A DNA stretch of 64,000 nt from Anthonomus grandis grandis (GCF_022605725.1 NC_065547.1:17525167-17589166), one strand, 5' to 3'. Positions 32,855 to 45,328 are shown, counted from the first letter of the stretch. Program-made: numbers and translations. Notes: a model not told the origin generated them from the letters alone.

Positions 32855-33920
32855 TGTTTTTGTTTAAATCGTATCATTCCTTCATCAAAAATTGTAAAGA
32901 TAAACAGCACAGAACACAAATATAAGTTTCATGGGGCTGATAAACAGTTTGTTTTTGAGGTTAGATTTTTGTGAATGACAGGTTTTCATTTTCCAGGATT
33001 TTGATTTTGAAAATGGTCTTACAGGTTTGGTAAAAAGTTAGCATAGAAATATGCACAGAAAAAAAAGAGTTCTCTCTTTGTTTTCTGTGGAAATATGATA
33101 AAGGTAGAATGTGCATAGACTAGAGATGGGCAAAACTGTTATTTTTTGATAACAGTTGCAACTGTTATTGTTATTTCTTCACAACAGTTTAAAATAACAG
33201 GTTTCTGTTATTATTGTTATTTTGATATTTACTTCTTGTTATGTATACTATACTTTTTGAATATAATGCCCCATAATTTTGTTTTAATACCTCTTTTAGT
33301 TAAGAAAATTACATTTAGAACTTACAAAGTATAAAAGTTCTGGTTTTCAATAAAAACCTCAATTTTAATAGCGTTATTTAGCAATAAAATCTAAAATCAT
33401 TGTTTTCGCACATAACTTCATCAATGGGTCCCACCGCGGTAATTCCCCGGCAAACGTCAAAGTAGTCAAAACAAAACACGAATTGTGTATATGGGCTGTA
33501 AGATCTAAAGGTAAAAGCTAGTTAAATTTCGTAATAGTAAATTTTTTGAGTGTTAGTGTGAGTGTAGTAAATGATTTGTTTGAACCAATTATTAGAAACT
33601 TGTCCAATTTAAGAACAATTAGATATCTCACCTGTAATAAATGCAAAAGTAAGAGATAGGATAGTATAAGAAAATTTATGTTTTCTAATAATTAACGCCT
33701 GTACCAGAGAAATTAAAAACAAATTTTTAAAAGACTTTTTAATTTCCCTGCTCTTGAATTCGACCATGGAACATAGAACATAGAAGAGCAATTTTTTTCC
33801 GCTATTTATTAACGATTCTGTGGGCTGTAGGAAAATGATTTGCAATGACTGCAAGAATTCTAGAAACTAGTTCATTTATTTTTGTAGACAAAATTCAAAA
33901 TTAGGTTTTTTGTCTTTCAG

Positions 33921-35886
33921 GTTAAGTGAGGCAAAAAACCTTTTAAAGGGGAAAAAATCAATTATTTTTTTACACCAAAGGATGAAATTGTTGCCCGATG
34001 TAACTATTGTCGTCAAGTGTTATCTTACAAATCATCTATAAGTAATTTGAGGCAACATCTTCAAAGAAAACATCCGTCAATAAAGTTCTACAACAACTTC
34101 AAATAATTCTCCTTCATATTCATCCAGTAGTAATTTACAATCAACGGTATCTATCGCTTTTACCTCTATTCCATCCACGTCATCAGCACCCGTTCATTCA
34201 CCCACCGCATCAACTACTTCAACACGCCCTGATTCACCTGCCTCATCTATTTCATCTGTTGCATCATCAGTCAACACTAATATAAATGAAAAGCATACAA
34301 AAAAATTTAGACAAGCAACGGAAAGCACCCGTCCCAAAAAAGATAGGTTTTTCGCAAAAAAAAAAGCATTGATGATATACTCCTAAAATTAATAATCAAG
34401 AACTTTCAACCTTTTTCGATAGTTGAAGATGCAAGTTTTAAAGAGTTTTGTAATGCCCTAAACCCATCGTATTGTTTCCCAGTAGAAAAACATCTCTCGA
34501 ATACATTACTTCCAGCGAAGTTCGAAGAAGTGTTAATTAAGGTACAAGAAAAACTTAAAACAGCGCAGGCAGTAACAATTACCACCGATTGTTGGACGTC
34601 CTCTAATAATGATGGCTTTATAGCCGTAACATCACATTTTATTGATGCAAATTTTGAAGTAAAGTCAGTATTATTAGAGGTTGGGTCTTGTAGTGAGAGC
34701 CATACAAGCAAAAATCTCGCGACGGATCTCAAACGGATCGCTAATGAATGGGAAATCGAAAGTAAAATTTTACTAGTCATATCGGATAACGCGGCTAATA
34801 TTAAAAAGGTAATAAGTGATGAATTGAAATGGAAACATTTAGGTTTTTTTAGCACATACAATAAACTTAATTGTTCAGGATGCATTAAAACTTGTCGATC
34901 CGCTTGTTGCTAAAGTTTCTAATATTATTTCACACTTCAAAAGAAGTGTAGTTGCGAAGTGTAAGTTAGATGCCTATCAAAAACAAAATGGCAAAACTCC
35001 GAAAAAGCTGATCCAATCTGTAGTGACTCGTTGGAATTCTGTATTTTATCTGCTTCTACGATTCGTGGAACTTAAAGAAGAAGTGAGAACTACATTACCT
35101 GCTTTAGGAAAAGAAAACTGGCCAATGCTCACAAATCAGGAGTTCGAGTATATTGATGAACTCATTCAAATACTTTCACCCTTTGAATCAACGACCGTGT
35201 TTATGAGCACAGAAAAACAAGTAACGCTTTCATCCGTTATCATGGTTTCTAATGGATTATATGATTTGTACAAAGATCTTAGAAAACGTCAGTTTTCTGA
35301 TATGACAAAAGGTGTTTTGTACAAGCTTCTTGAGGGCATCGATACTCGATTCAGGACTCTGCAAAATAGTTCCAGTCTTCTGTTAAGTACGTTTTTGGAT
35401 CCGAGATATAAAAATATTGGATTCAGTAGCGAGCCAATTGGAGACCAAGCAAAAAAAATCGCAGCAAATGCAATTACCGCATTAATAGAGCAAAAAAATC
35501 AAGAAAAAAACATCACTTTAGAAGAAAAAAGGCAACAGGTTTCGGAAACACAACAACCGTTTTCAATTTGGAATTCATTTGACAAGAAAGCTGCTAATAT
35601 AAATCCGAGTCATTCGTCACAAGCACGTGCCATTATTGAAATTCAAAGATATTTGGAAAAACCATTATTAGAACGTACCGAAAATCCGTTAAAGTGGTGG
35701 AAAAACAATAGTTATAACTACCCCTTCCTAAGTGAACTAATAAAATTAAAATTTGGTACAGTAGCCACATCTGTACCTTGTGAAAAAATGTTTTCTAAAA
35801 CGGGGCAAATTATAAGCGATCGCCGAAATAGAATATCAAGTACAAAGGTAAAAAACATTATGTTCATTAATCAAAATGACGATTAG
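33921..35886 (+). pseudogene. hAT transposase with BED finger, frameshifted
   Basis: After an acceptor-like TTTGTCTTTCAG (ending about 33920), a BED zinc finger reads ARCNYCRQVLSYKSSISNLR with QHLQRKHPS. A Ser/Thr-rich linker follows (about 34100-34280). The catalytic domain shows PFSIVEDASFKEFCNALNP, VTITTDCWTSSNNDGFIAVT (first Asp) and LLVISDNAANIK (second Asp). A frameshift at about 34855 precedes IQSVVTRWNSVFYLLLRF. The C-terminus contains ENPLKWWKNN and VPCEKMFSKTGQIISDRRN, the hAT dimerisation domain. Other breaks lie at about 34105 and 34365. The frame 35023-35886 is intact. The transposase resembles ZBED-type hAT proteins. Confidence 0.9.
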
Positions 35887-36149
35887 TGTAATCCTGACTG
35901 ATTAATACGAATTTATACCGATTATTTTTATATTTTGAGTTCAAGTTTCTATATTTTTTGTTGGATATTATTTTTTCTTATATGTAAAATGTTTTTTCAG
36001 GTTTATGTTTTTTATTTTGTGTAACCAATTGCTCCTTATTTTACAGGTTATTAAAGTTGGTTACAATTTTTTACAACTATGCTTTTTATTTCAATTTTAA
36101 TAACTTTAAGTTCACCATCGGATTTAAAAATTATCGAGAAAATTATTAA

Positions 36150-36245
36150 AAAGTTTAGGGATTGAACCCGGGTCGGCTGCATGCGCAGAACGTAATTTCA
36201 TTACGAACTGCATGTACTCCCATTCAGTTTTTGCTATGCTACAAC
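36150..36245 (-). repeat. tRNA-like patch inside the hAT 3' region
   Basis: On the minus strand, GGGTTCAATCCC resembles a pol III B box. A stem-forming stretch (TGCAGTTCGTAATG with ATTACGTTCTGC) lies just upstream. I could not fold a complete cloverleaf or find a convincing A box. It could be a tRNA-derived fragment or SINE piece captured by the hAT, or coincidence. Confidence 0.3.
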
Positions 36246-36569
36246 CATGTTTACAAGGTTAAAAACGGTTGCATATCTCAACTTCTATAGTTATTTTATA
36301 CCTGTTATTTTAGACGAGCGACAACAGTTGCGTAATGTTGTTGAGGAATAACAGTTAAAAAATAACAGATCATCATAACAACCCATCTCTAGCATAGACC
36401 ACTGCGGATACATAGGGGCCAGCCCATATACTCATAAAGTCCTTATGAAGTTTATAAGTATATAAGGGCTATATATTTGTGTTCTGTGTAGGGGCACAGA
36501 ATAAACGATCTCATTGATCTTTTATTCTGTGGTAGGGGGTCGCCATTTGTATCGTCTTCCCATTCTGTT

Positions 36570-36585
36570 ACAGCTGATCAGCTGT
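36570..36585. repeat. 16-bp perfect palindrome ACAGCTGATCAGCTGT
   Basis: A perfect palindrome containing two E-box CAGCTG cores, ~130 bp upstream of the pogo-like coding exon. It could be a regulatory site or chance; function unknown. Confidence 0.4.
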
Positions 36586-36705
36586 TTTTGGCAATTAATT
36601 TTGTTTGTTTTGAATTAGAGTAGTTAAGGTTATTTATTTTTGTTTATAATTGTGTATGTTTGTGATTTGTTTGGTAATTAAATATAAATAGACTGGTTAA
36701 TTCAG

Positions 36706-38691
36706 TTGGCTAAGTATGGCTTTCCTTTTAAAAAGCAGGAACTTCTTGATACTGTGCAAAAAATAGTTCTCGAAGAAAACATCAAGACTCCATTTAAAGA
36801 TGGCAGGCCAGGGCAAAGATGGTACTCATCATTTCTTCAAAGGTATCCTCAAATTTCGGCCCGAGCTACTGAGTCAATCGATAAATCACGGGCAAAATTA
36901 ACTGAAGAATATATCAAATCCTGGGTTCGTAAGTTAGAAGAATTTTTGAAAAGTATTGGTGCTGCTAATATTTCATCTTCTGCATCAAGAATTTTTAACG
37001 CGGATAAGAGCGGGTTTAGTTTATGTCCAAAAACTGGTAGGGTGCTTGGATCAAAAGGATTCAAAAATTTGTACGAAGTAAAAAGGGGGAATGAGAAAGA
37101 AAACCTTACTGTCCTTGTGACTATCTCTGCGGATGGCCGTATTTGTCCTGTGTGCGTAGTTTATCCCTATAAAAAGCCTCCAAGAGCTATTGTGGAAAGT
37201 TTGCCGGATGACTGGATTCTCGGCAAATCGGAATCTGGGTGGGTGAGATCCGAGGTATTCATTGATTTCGTAAAAAATGGACTTAATGAATGGTTATCAA
37301 ATGAAAAAATTCAAAAACCTATTTTATTTCTCGTAGATGGACATCGATCTCACATGTCAATCGAACTGAGCAAATTTTGTGACGATAACGATATTATATT
37401 ATATTCATTACCCCCAAATGCAACCCATTTAATGCAGCCAGCCGATGTCGCAGTATTTAAACCCTTAAAAGAATACTAGCGGCAAGCTGTAAGACATTGG
37501 CAAAATGAAAATGTAAACAAATGTTTAACTAAGTTTGATTTTGCACCAGTTTTTAAAATTGCTGTGGAAAACCCAAATCTATCTGAACATATAAGAAAAG
37601 GATTTCGGCGCTGTGGACTATTATTTCCCTTTGACTGTAATGCCGTAGATTATACCAAATGTGTTCAGAACGCTTTAGAAAATACAACACAAATTTTATC
37701 TTCAGAAGACTTCCTTACAAAGTCTTAAGCAGTCTAAAAAATGAAATGGTCCACAAGGTTAATGATATAGATTTATTAGTACAGGATTTAAAAATGTATG
37801 AGAAGAAAAAGTTTGATGTAGACAATAATTTGAACGAAAATGAAATTGATGATTATGAAGTTAATGCTGATGGAACCCTGTCATTAGTTAGAACAAATAA
37901 AATTAATATTATAAGCGTTGATATTATTCCGCAACCAGAAGTCGAACAAGCTCAAATAATATTTGAAGATCCCGGTGAAGATAATAGACCAAATTATGAC
38001 AGCATAAATGATATTGGAAATGTTTTGGATATTCAGGAGACAAAGAAAGGTGGAAATATAGAAAAACCTACAATTATTGAAGTAGAAGATACTATCGAAG
38101 CAAATACAACAATATTAACTGAAATTAGTGCAATAGAAAAAGACAATGAGACAATTAGCTTTAACCAAAAATCCAATATTGAAACAATTCAGGATGTATC
38201 TGTTGATCAAAATAATTATACTAAAGATGTAAAAGAGGAAACTGATAAAGTTTTAAAAAGTATTGACGCCGTCAGCGAGAAAACAAAAACGTTATCTAGA
38301 AGTACAATTAATAAATACTTGGAAATTCCAAAGCCAATAGAAAAAACCATAAGTGGAAAAGCTGGACCTTCAACAAGCGCAATATCATCAAAAGCTTGGA
38401 GAGATTATTATATTGCCAAAGATAACGAAAAGATAGAGAAAGAAAACATAAGAAAAAGAAAAACGAAAATTGGAAAAAGTGACAAAAAATACAAAGAAGG
38501 TAAAGTCAAAAGATGAAAATGGGAAACAGAAAAATGTAATTAAAAGAAAAGTCAAATGTGCACTCTGTTTGGATGAACTAGAAAGCGATGCGGAAGAAGA
38601 AGGGGAGAGGAATGTAGGATGTGATAATTGCCCTAGGTGGTTTCATCTCAATTGTCAAAATGTTTGGGGAGAAATACGATTTGGTGACTGA
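36706..38691 (+). pseudogene. pogo/Tigger-like transposase with C-terminal zinc finger
   Basis: Coding starts after acceptor-like AATTCAG at about 36700 (LAKYGFPFKKQELLDTVQK); the first exon with the N-terminal helix-turn-helix is not seen. PGQRWYSSFLQRYPQIS is the CENP-B-like DNA-binding part. The DDE_1 core has ASRIFNADKSGFSL (first Asp), ILFLVDGHRSHMSI (second Asp) and NATHLMQPADVAVFKPLKEY (third Asp), with ~35 residues between the last two. A TAG at about 37477 replaces the Trp expected in KEYWRQAVRHW. The frame continues as HIRKGFRRCGLLFPFD and then shifts to a long charged linker (37700-38500). A second shift leads to a PHD-type finger (VKCALCLDELESD, VGCDNCPRWFHLNC) ending at 38691. 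Broken, but the full domain order is preserved. Confidence 0.85.
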
Positions 38692-39404
38692 TATGGATTT
38701 TTTTTGTGATTTTTGTGATGAATAATTTTGTTATTAATTTTTTCCCCTATTAGTCAAAAGTAATTCTTATAATTATTTTTTTTTTCACATAAGAACCTCT
38801 ACTTGTTTTTTTTAATTAGCATTTTATTTGTTTTTGTTTTATTTAAATTTATATCAAATATAAATTTATAATACTTATGTTATTTGTTTTCTATAAAATA
38901 TGAGTATAAATATTTTATATTAATTTAAGTGTAATTTTGTATTTTTTTCTCATAAAATTTCTTTTAAAAAATTTTGTGTTATTGTTCTATTTTTTACGAA
39001 AAGCATCCATTTAAAGTGGTTTGGAATTGTTGCAGTAATCTTAGAAGTCCGAACCTGAAGTAAATTGCCTTAATTTATGGGCGGCCGACTACTAGGATAT
39101 CCATGGCCGGCAACTAGGATATGGGTGGCCGACTACTAGAAAAAAGCATATTTTTAATATAAACACTTACAAAAAAAATATGACTTTATTGGAGTATTTT
39201 GTTTCCTTAGTACGTAAAAAGTCCATGATTCTGCTTATTTACTAATTTAAAATTATCACCCTAAGTTGGAAATCACCTGAGTAATGTATAAATCAAATTG
39301 ATTGTGATCAAAAACGGCCGACTACTAGCAAAGTCACCCTAGGTAAATCTATTAGCTTTATTTATATAGGAATTCATTGAAGATTTTTTTTTGCCTTTTG
39401 AAAC
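38692..39404. other. Non-coding interval with GGCCGACTACTAG motif cluster
   Basis: No gene. The 13-mer GGCCGACTACTAG occurs at 39083, 39127 and 39316, and a variant GGCCGGCAACTAG at 39105. The first three are exactly 22 bp apart. The last is followed by AAAGTCACCCTAG. The cluster could be the end of the pogo element or of the following P-like element; no inverted partner was found. Confidence 0.6.
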
Positions 39405-40530
39405 ATGCCAAGAGTAAATTTAATTACAAAAGTAATTAAAGAGCAGGTGAGGCAAGTATTTCTGTTTTCTGGCTTCCCCAAAGATGAACAACTTAAAATT
39501 AAATGGCTAAAAGCCATACCTAGAGATAATTGGGCTCCTACTTAATATTCTGTGGTTTGTGATTCTCTCTGTGGTCGATATTATCCGTGAAGATAGATTA
39601 TCTGATGGCACACTCACTAAGATCAAAGTTAAAGCAAGATTAGTTTGCTCAGCAGTGCCTCAAATTTTTCCAAATGTACCTGCATATTTAACAATAACAG
39701 TAAAAGAAATAGTGAACAACAAAAATGTAATGAATTTGCCAATGAAGCCTTTAAGCCACTTCATTTCATAACAAATTTTCAAGGTCTTATGAGTAATTAT
39801 TCCTAAAAAATTCTAATATCTGGTCTGTGGAATGTACAAATTGTTGGGAATACAAAACTATATTTCTATACTTTAAACTGAAATGAATGATACTTGTATA
39901 AATATTATTAATCAAATATCAATAGATAGCGATCTACATTTTTTTTTTTTAAACAATGAGTTGTCCCAAAATGACCTAAAATGGATTTTACCTTTTAAAT
40001 TGAAATTAAGTAGGTTGTCTCAACTCGAAAATCTATTAACTAGGTATAAGTCTTCTGATTATTGTGAGCTTAATAAACCATACTCTTCATCTCTAGAGAA
40101 GTTTTATGATTTCATTAACCAAAGTTCAGATTTCTTAAAACAGGCGTTAAATTTATTAGAAAGTTCTGATTCACACAACTTAGAGGATGAAAAAGATAGT
40201 GACAATTGTAATCGAGTAATACTTTTACTAATTTTAAAGCAAAAACGTTATTACCCATCAACTATACTCCTGTCTTTTATGTTATATATTATATCCTCTT
40301 GCGCATATGAATTGCTTAGAGATTATTTTAATCTACCCACCAAGAGAAGAAAGTACCTACAGTATCTTTCTTCTAGCTTTGATGCGTCACCAAATTCTGA
40401 CTTAAATAAAACTAACGATAATGATGACACCACTAATTATTTAAACATTGTATCCACTTCTTTAGCACCGACTGAGAAAGTTGTTAATTTATTAATTGAT
40501 GAAATTTATATAGCTAAAAGACTAGACTAA
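39405..40530 (+). pseudogene. P-element superfamily transposase fragment, N-terminal half
   Basis: From ATG 39405, a THAP-like domain is readable in two frames: SGFPKDEQLKIKWLKAIPRD then NWAPT, a TAA, SVVCDS, then DIIREDRLSDG and VCSAVPQIFPNVPAYL (the AVP motif of THAP domains). Its first Cys pair is not evident. The frame 39883-40530 covers the coiled-coil and linker and the pre-catalytic block SCAYELLRDYFNLPTKR, ending in KVVNLLIDEIYIAKRLD with the first catalytic Asp. A one-base loss turns the following Tyr codon into TAA. Coding similarity fades in an (AT)n tract at 40553. The remaining half of the transposase is absent downstream. It is distinct from the copy at 3.9-6.3 kb. Confidence 0.75.
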
Positions 40531-40549
40531 AGGGGAAAAAGTCTAATAA

Positions 40550-40588
<39 letters not shown>

Positions 40589-40603
40589 TTCTTTCTATCA
40601 AGT

Positions 40604-40843
40604 CGAGATCCGATCATATCGTGGACTACCTGAGATCCACCTGAAGCCCTTAATATATGGAAGCAATAATTTGTTAATATATTTAACAAAGTGGTTCAAT
40701 TAATGGGATCATGAGAGGGGTAGATTTTTTCAACCCCTTTATATATACCATGTATTTATATCAACCCGAGATCCACTAAATATATGGTGAAACTCGAGAT
40801 CCGATCTTGTATATCATTAAAGTCACCGCATAACGCGAGATCC
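40604..40843 (+). repeat. Left cluster of (C/T)GAGATCC motifs, five copies
   Basis: Copies start at 40604, 40631, 40767, 40795 and 40836, all in the plus orientation. Two are followed by GATC. They lie just inside the left 54-bp repeat and resemble subterminal transposase-binding arrays. Confidence 0.75.
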
Positions 40844-42970
40844 AACGATGTTGCCAGATCAAATATTGCCATTTTGTAAAACAAAATTAGGTTTTGTTAA
40901 TCTTTTATGTTTACCTATAAACTATTTCTGTATTAATACAAATGGAAATATAGAAGAACGTAGAGTAACAACGAAAAACTAAGAAGTAATCAAAGAGGTC
41001 TATACTGTGACGATAATGTAGCTGACGATAATTAAGTAATTTAAACAGAAAATAGGACTATATTTTAAAAATCTTCCGCTAATATTTTATATTTCATTAC
41101 GGCTATATGTATTAGATAGGTGTGCCACAATATTAAGGGAAGAGGTCGGATCCCATAAAAGTCTATGTGTTCGGATTGATGATTTTTTTTTCTTAATGAA
41201 GGCAAACTAAACAAACTACTAATTTCTTTTTTTTAAATTAGTTAAATATATTAATCTCTTAAATCTGTGATATTTTGGTTATTGGTACATTTCTTTCATA
41301 GAATATTAGGTTTAATTCTTTATGGTAATTAAGGATTACCGTGAAAATAAGGAATATGGATATATTGGCTTAAATATGAAGTAAATTTATATGGCGATTC
41401 ATTTATTGACGTAGCTTGATTTTTCATTGTATTTATTACTCGTAAATTGACTTCTTTAGAATTTTCTTCTGGTAATAAGTTATTTGCAAGATTTTAGATT
41501 AATTTTTTTTTAAATTATATTCTAAAAATAATATTTTTCTCACAAAAAAATTGATCAATCAGAATAAAAGATATCGAATCATGAGTACTCTTGTTTTAGA
41601 AAAGTTATATATTGGAATTTACGTACTGGAAGTTTAAATATTTTAATTATTGCTGAAATTAGTTATTAAATGTTTTAATAATTACATGTGTAAAATATAA
41701 AAATATCTATTAATTTTAAAGTAATAGAAAAAAAAGGAATTGTCACAATCGTTTGAAATGTTTGCATTTTAAGTAATGGCCGGGATTCAGGGCGATCAAT
41801 GTTCTACTCTAACAATACTTTTTTACACGTTTTCGAATTATCGAATTAAAATTGGTCTTTTATTATCCCACCGTCTTCGAGACAATATGTACTTTTCTGA
41901 TTAATTCATAACATTATAATAATAGGCGTTAATAACTAATAGGCGTTATTCAGCATTTAAGTCAATTGAAGAAGTATTTTGTCACGATTTTGATGACGTC
42001 ACAGAATGCGATTTGAGATTATCGACTTAGGTGTATTTTCAGTCCGGTCGAGTGGAGATTATTAAACGGCATAAGATTTTGGGGTTTGTGTAGTCAGCAC
42101 TCTCTTCTTGGCTTTTCAAAAGTGTGTTAGTTTTTAGGAAAAGATTTTGTATATTGCTGCTAATTTAGTATTGCAAATGCTTCATTCTACGTTGATTAAC
42201 AAATCAATAATGTATAAAATTAAAATCTGTAATCGTTTGCTGGAACACATTGAACAGCGCTTTTCTCTTTTCTTTAAGCTATTTCGGAAGAAGGTCTGCA
42301 ACTTTCTCCTTGAAAGTGTTTACAATAATCTGAATGAGTTTTATTGTGATAACATTTAAATATGATTGATTCCTTTCAAATGTTTGTATTTTTATTATTT
42401 TAATTAATTTTAACACTTTTAAAAGTTTTTTAAATCAATTTTTTATTTTAAAACTTCAGTCTACTTATTTTCAATGGATTTATACTATGTGTGCTTTGAA
42501 AGAATACCTTCTGCTGGCCGAGCAAAATAGAGGTTGTTATTTTTAATTAAATTACAAAATACAAGAAAGATATTCATATTAATTACATTGCTACTGACTT
42601 ACAGGTTCTCTATTCGAATATTTAGACATCAAGATTATTCAAACTTCGTTGTGTGTTCTAGTTTCCTCATCACAGGATAGTTATTGTTTCGATTCTCTAA
42701 GTCTGAGTTTAGTATATTGTAAATATTTTAAATTAACAATCCAGTTAAAACTTTTAAATAATTAAACACTTATTTAAAGATTATATATACAAATATTTAC
42801 AGAGATACGGGTAATTAAAATGATTGGTTATATAGTGCATTTACGATGAAAAGAACATGTTAATTTTATATTAAGATATTTTTTTCTTCTTTTTTTATTT
42901 GGATACATCGATTGGTATTGTCACTTGGGCATTTTTTAAATAAAAATTTAAAAAAAAATGAAATTTTATA
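40844..42970. other. AT-rich interval without recognised genes
   Basis: Roughly 2.1 kb with only short frames. The longest, at 42147-42359, has no recognisable motif and uses a doubtful start. I see nothing supported here. Confidence 0.4.
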
Positions 42971-43685
42971 CAAGGTGCCAAGTAGAAACTAAGGCGTCAC
43001 CCTTCATTTTTCTAAATGGAATATCATGATATTATACATTCTATGATATATTTTGAATACTTTTTGTATAGCATACCATATATCTAAAGAAACATAAGAC
43101 ATTAAAAAATAAAAATTAATTCTAGATTTATTGCGACTACTGCTCGTTTTAAATCTTTCATAAACTAAATACTAATGATTATTTTGAATTATTTAGAAAT
43201 ATTTAGCTGTTTTGTTTGTTATGTATAGGATAGTTTACATAATTATGCTTTCCTTAATATAAGGAGCATGTGAGGCGGTTTTTTTTTATAATCGATGAAC
43301 CGTCCTTTTTGTCATGCTGCCTTCTTTTTTCATAAAGTCTATTCTTTTAGGGATATTTGAAATCCCAACTTGATGTGAATAAACCAACAAATAATATTGA
43401 TGATTTAAAGCCAAGAATTTAACAAGAAATTAGACTTGTCGATCGAAAATGTATTGAATTGACAAAAAATTGAACATTAGTTGAAATAAATATTGTATAA
43501 AGTTTTATTTTTTAATAAGGTATGTTTCACTAGTCTATACGTCAAATTTCATAAACCGCTGACTTTTATGGTGTGCTATGCAAAAAGTATTCAGGGTATA
43601 TCGTAGAATTGTAAAATATCATATACAGGGTAATCCATTTAAAAAAATTAATGTTGACGCCATAGTTTCTACTTGAGGTACCCTG
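42971..43685. mobile_element. 715-bp mariner-type MITE
   Basis: CAAGGTGCC at 42971 and GGTACCCTG ending 43685 open inverted arms of ~120 bp (AAGTAGAAACTA, GGCGTCA, GAATACTTTTTG landmarks on both sides). TATA flanks each side. No coding capacity. Confidence 0.85.
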
Positions 43686-44295
43686 TATAGAAAATTTTTA
43701 TTATAAAAAACGCGCAAGTTTATTTTAAGAATATGCAATATAATTTATTAATTTCTGTTGCAATAAAGTATTATAATTATTATTTAAACATAATTATTTT
43801 GTAAACAGTTAAAGATAGGTAAAGGATATTATTTATAAAACATGTACAAAATTATTCGGTGAATTTGAAAATGCAAAACTATACAAGATGTTTCATTTAA
43901 GAAAAAAAAAATATCTCAAACTTGTTCAAAATATGTTTGATTCCAAAATATAATTCACGTTACCTAAAAGAATTATAGGATTTTTATATTTTTATTTATC
44001 AACTTACAAACTTAATAATAAGTTGAATCAGATGGATATTCATGTTTATGTTTTGTATTTTTTAAAAGACTTAATATCTTTGTTTTAAAAGGACTTATCT
44101 TTTTCTTGCTACGTATACAAATATCGTGAGAATCGAATATCGTCAGAAATGCATCTGGGCAAACAAACAGATTCGAGATCTCATCTTGTGGAGAAAATAT
44201 ACTCATTTTAAATTTCCACTGTGATGAGTCAGCGTAGTGGTCAATAGTCAACATTTTAGATTGCTTCAAGAAATATTTTAAACTTCAAAAATTGC

Positions 44296-44705
44296 TAAAC
44301 TCTGTCAAACACCTCACTTCCAGTTAACCTCACTTTGATATGCCATATGAAAACCTCTATCGTGTGACACATCGTTGTAAGCAGCATGTAAAATGTTTAT
44401 TCAACAGTGTCCAAAAAAAATGTGTGGTAATAAAAGACATTTTATCAACTTAAACTTTAGTAGGCCCAATGGTTACTCTCATTGTGTCACACATTATTTT
44501 AAATGGAAAAAACTTTTCCATTTTACTTTGCCAAAAAAAAAATTGGATGCAAGTTGAAGCGATTTACTAGTAAAAATGTATGGTAATAAACTGTTCATTA
44601 AGTCCAAATAGCCCATTTTTTTGAAAATACAATATATCCTTTAAATATATTATTGATGTATCAAAGTGAGGTTAGCTGGAGGTGAGGAGGTAATTGACAG
44701 AACTT
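44296..44705. mobile_element. ~410-bp MITE
   Basis: TAACCTCACTTTGATA near 44330 is inverted at about 44656-44671. Extended ends CTCTGTCAAACACCTC and the mirrored GAGGTAATTGACAGAAC give ~48-bp inverted repeats with several mismatches. No ORF. Exact ends and target duplication were not settled. Confidence 0.65.
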
Positions 44706-44804
44706 TGTCAAATATAAAATTAAACGTCAACCTTCTATATCAAGATTGACGTGTGTTATTTTTTAAAGAAGTGTTGAAAAGAAAACGAGAATATTCTAAC
44801 ATAA

Positions 44805-45328
44805 AACCGATTTCAAGCGATCTATCAGTTTTAACCGCGGTTAAGCCCTTGGTTCACCTTGAACAGTCCCTTTATAACATAACCAATCGTGTCCGCTTGG
44901 ACGTGTTTGGTTGATGTAGCTTCGTAATTTGTCAGCTGTCACTGTCATAAGTTTGTTTGTTTTTAAATAATACCCCAGACGCCAGTAATATTACATGTAA
45001 TTAGTTCTTAAACATAAATTTCAAAAAATAAAACTTATTAGCCATAATAAATTTTGTGTCATTTTTAAAAAGGAAATAATTTATTGTTTGTTTGTTTGTT
45101 TTATTTTTTCCCGCACTTATTACAATATCTTTGACATTTGCCGTTTAGAAAACAGCTCCGGACGTAGGTAATTACTGTTCCAAATTGATGACATATACAG
45201 GGCTAATTGGTGACGTCACGTATCTCAAGCGGTTATAACTATAACCGGTTATAACTATAACCGCTTGGACGTGTTTGGTTAATAGCACTTAGGAAGGGTA
45301 ATTACCGGTAGACCGCTTGGAATCGGTT
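44805..45328. mobile_element. 524-bp MITE of the AACCGATT family with repeated CCGCTTGG sites
   Basis: The ends are AACCGATTTCAAGCGATCTA and, read inward from the right, AACCGATTCCAAGCGGTCTA. The interior holds GTCCGCTTGGACGTGTTTGG twice in variants (about 44888 and 45266) and the near-palindrome GGTTATAACTATAACC twice in a row (about 45233-45264). A solo end of the same family is at 7628-7665. No target duplication was clear. Confidence 0.7.

Larger units (their letters stand above)
33121..36391. mobile_element. hAT transposon, 3.27 kb, with 8-bp target duplication
   Basis: Terminal repeats TAGAGATGGG (33121) and CCCATCTCTA (ending 36391) are flanked by identical octamers GCATAGAC at 33113-33120 and 36392-36399. 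Subterminal regions on both sides are rich in the word TGTTAT and its complement, probable transposase-binding sites. The element carries a broken hAT transposase on the plus strand. It lies 267 bp upstream of the HARBI1-like start codon. Confidence 0.97.

Noticed and set aside
36150..36245. Functional tRNA gene
   Set aside because: A B-box-like sequence is present, but I could not form an acceptor stem, D-arm or A box. Kept only as a low-confidence repeat.
42147..42359. 70-codon frame at 42.1 kb
   Set aside because: No motif, non-ATG start and AT-rich context; not distinguishable from chance.
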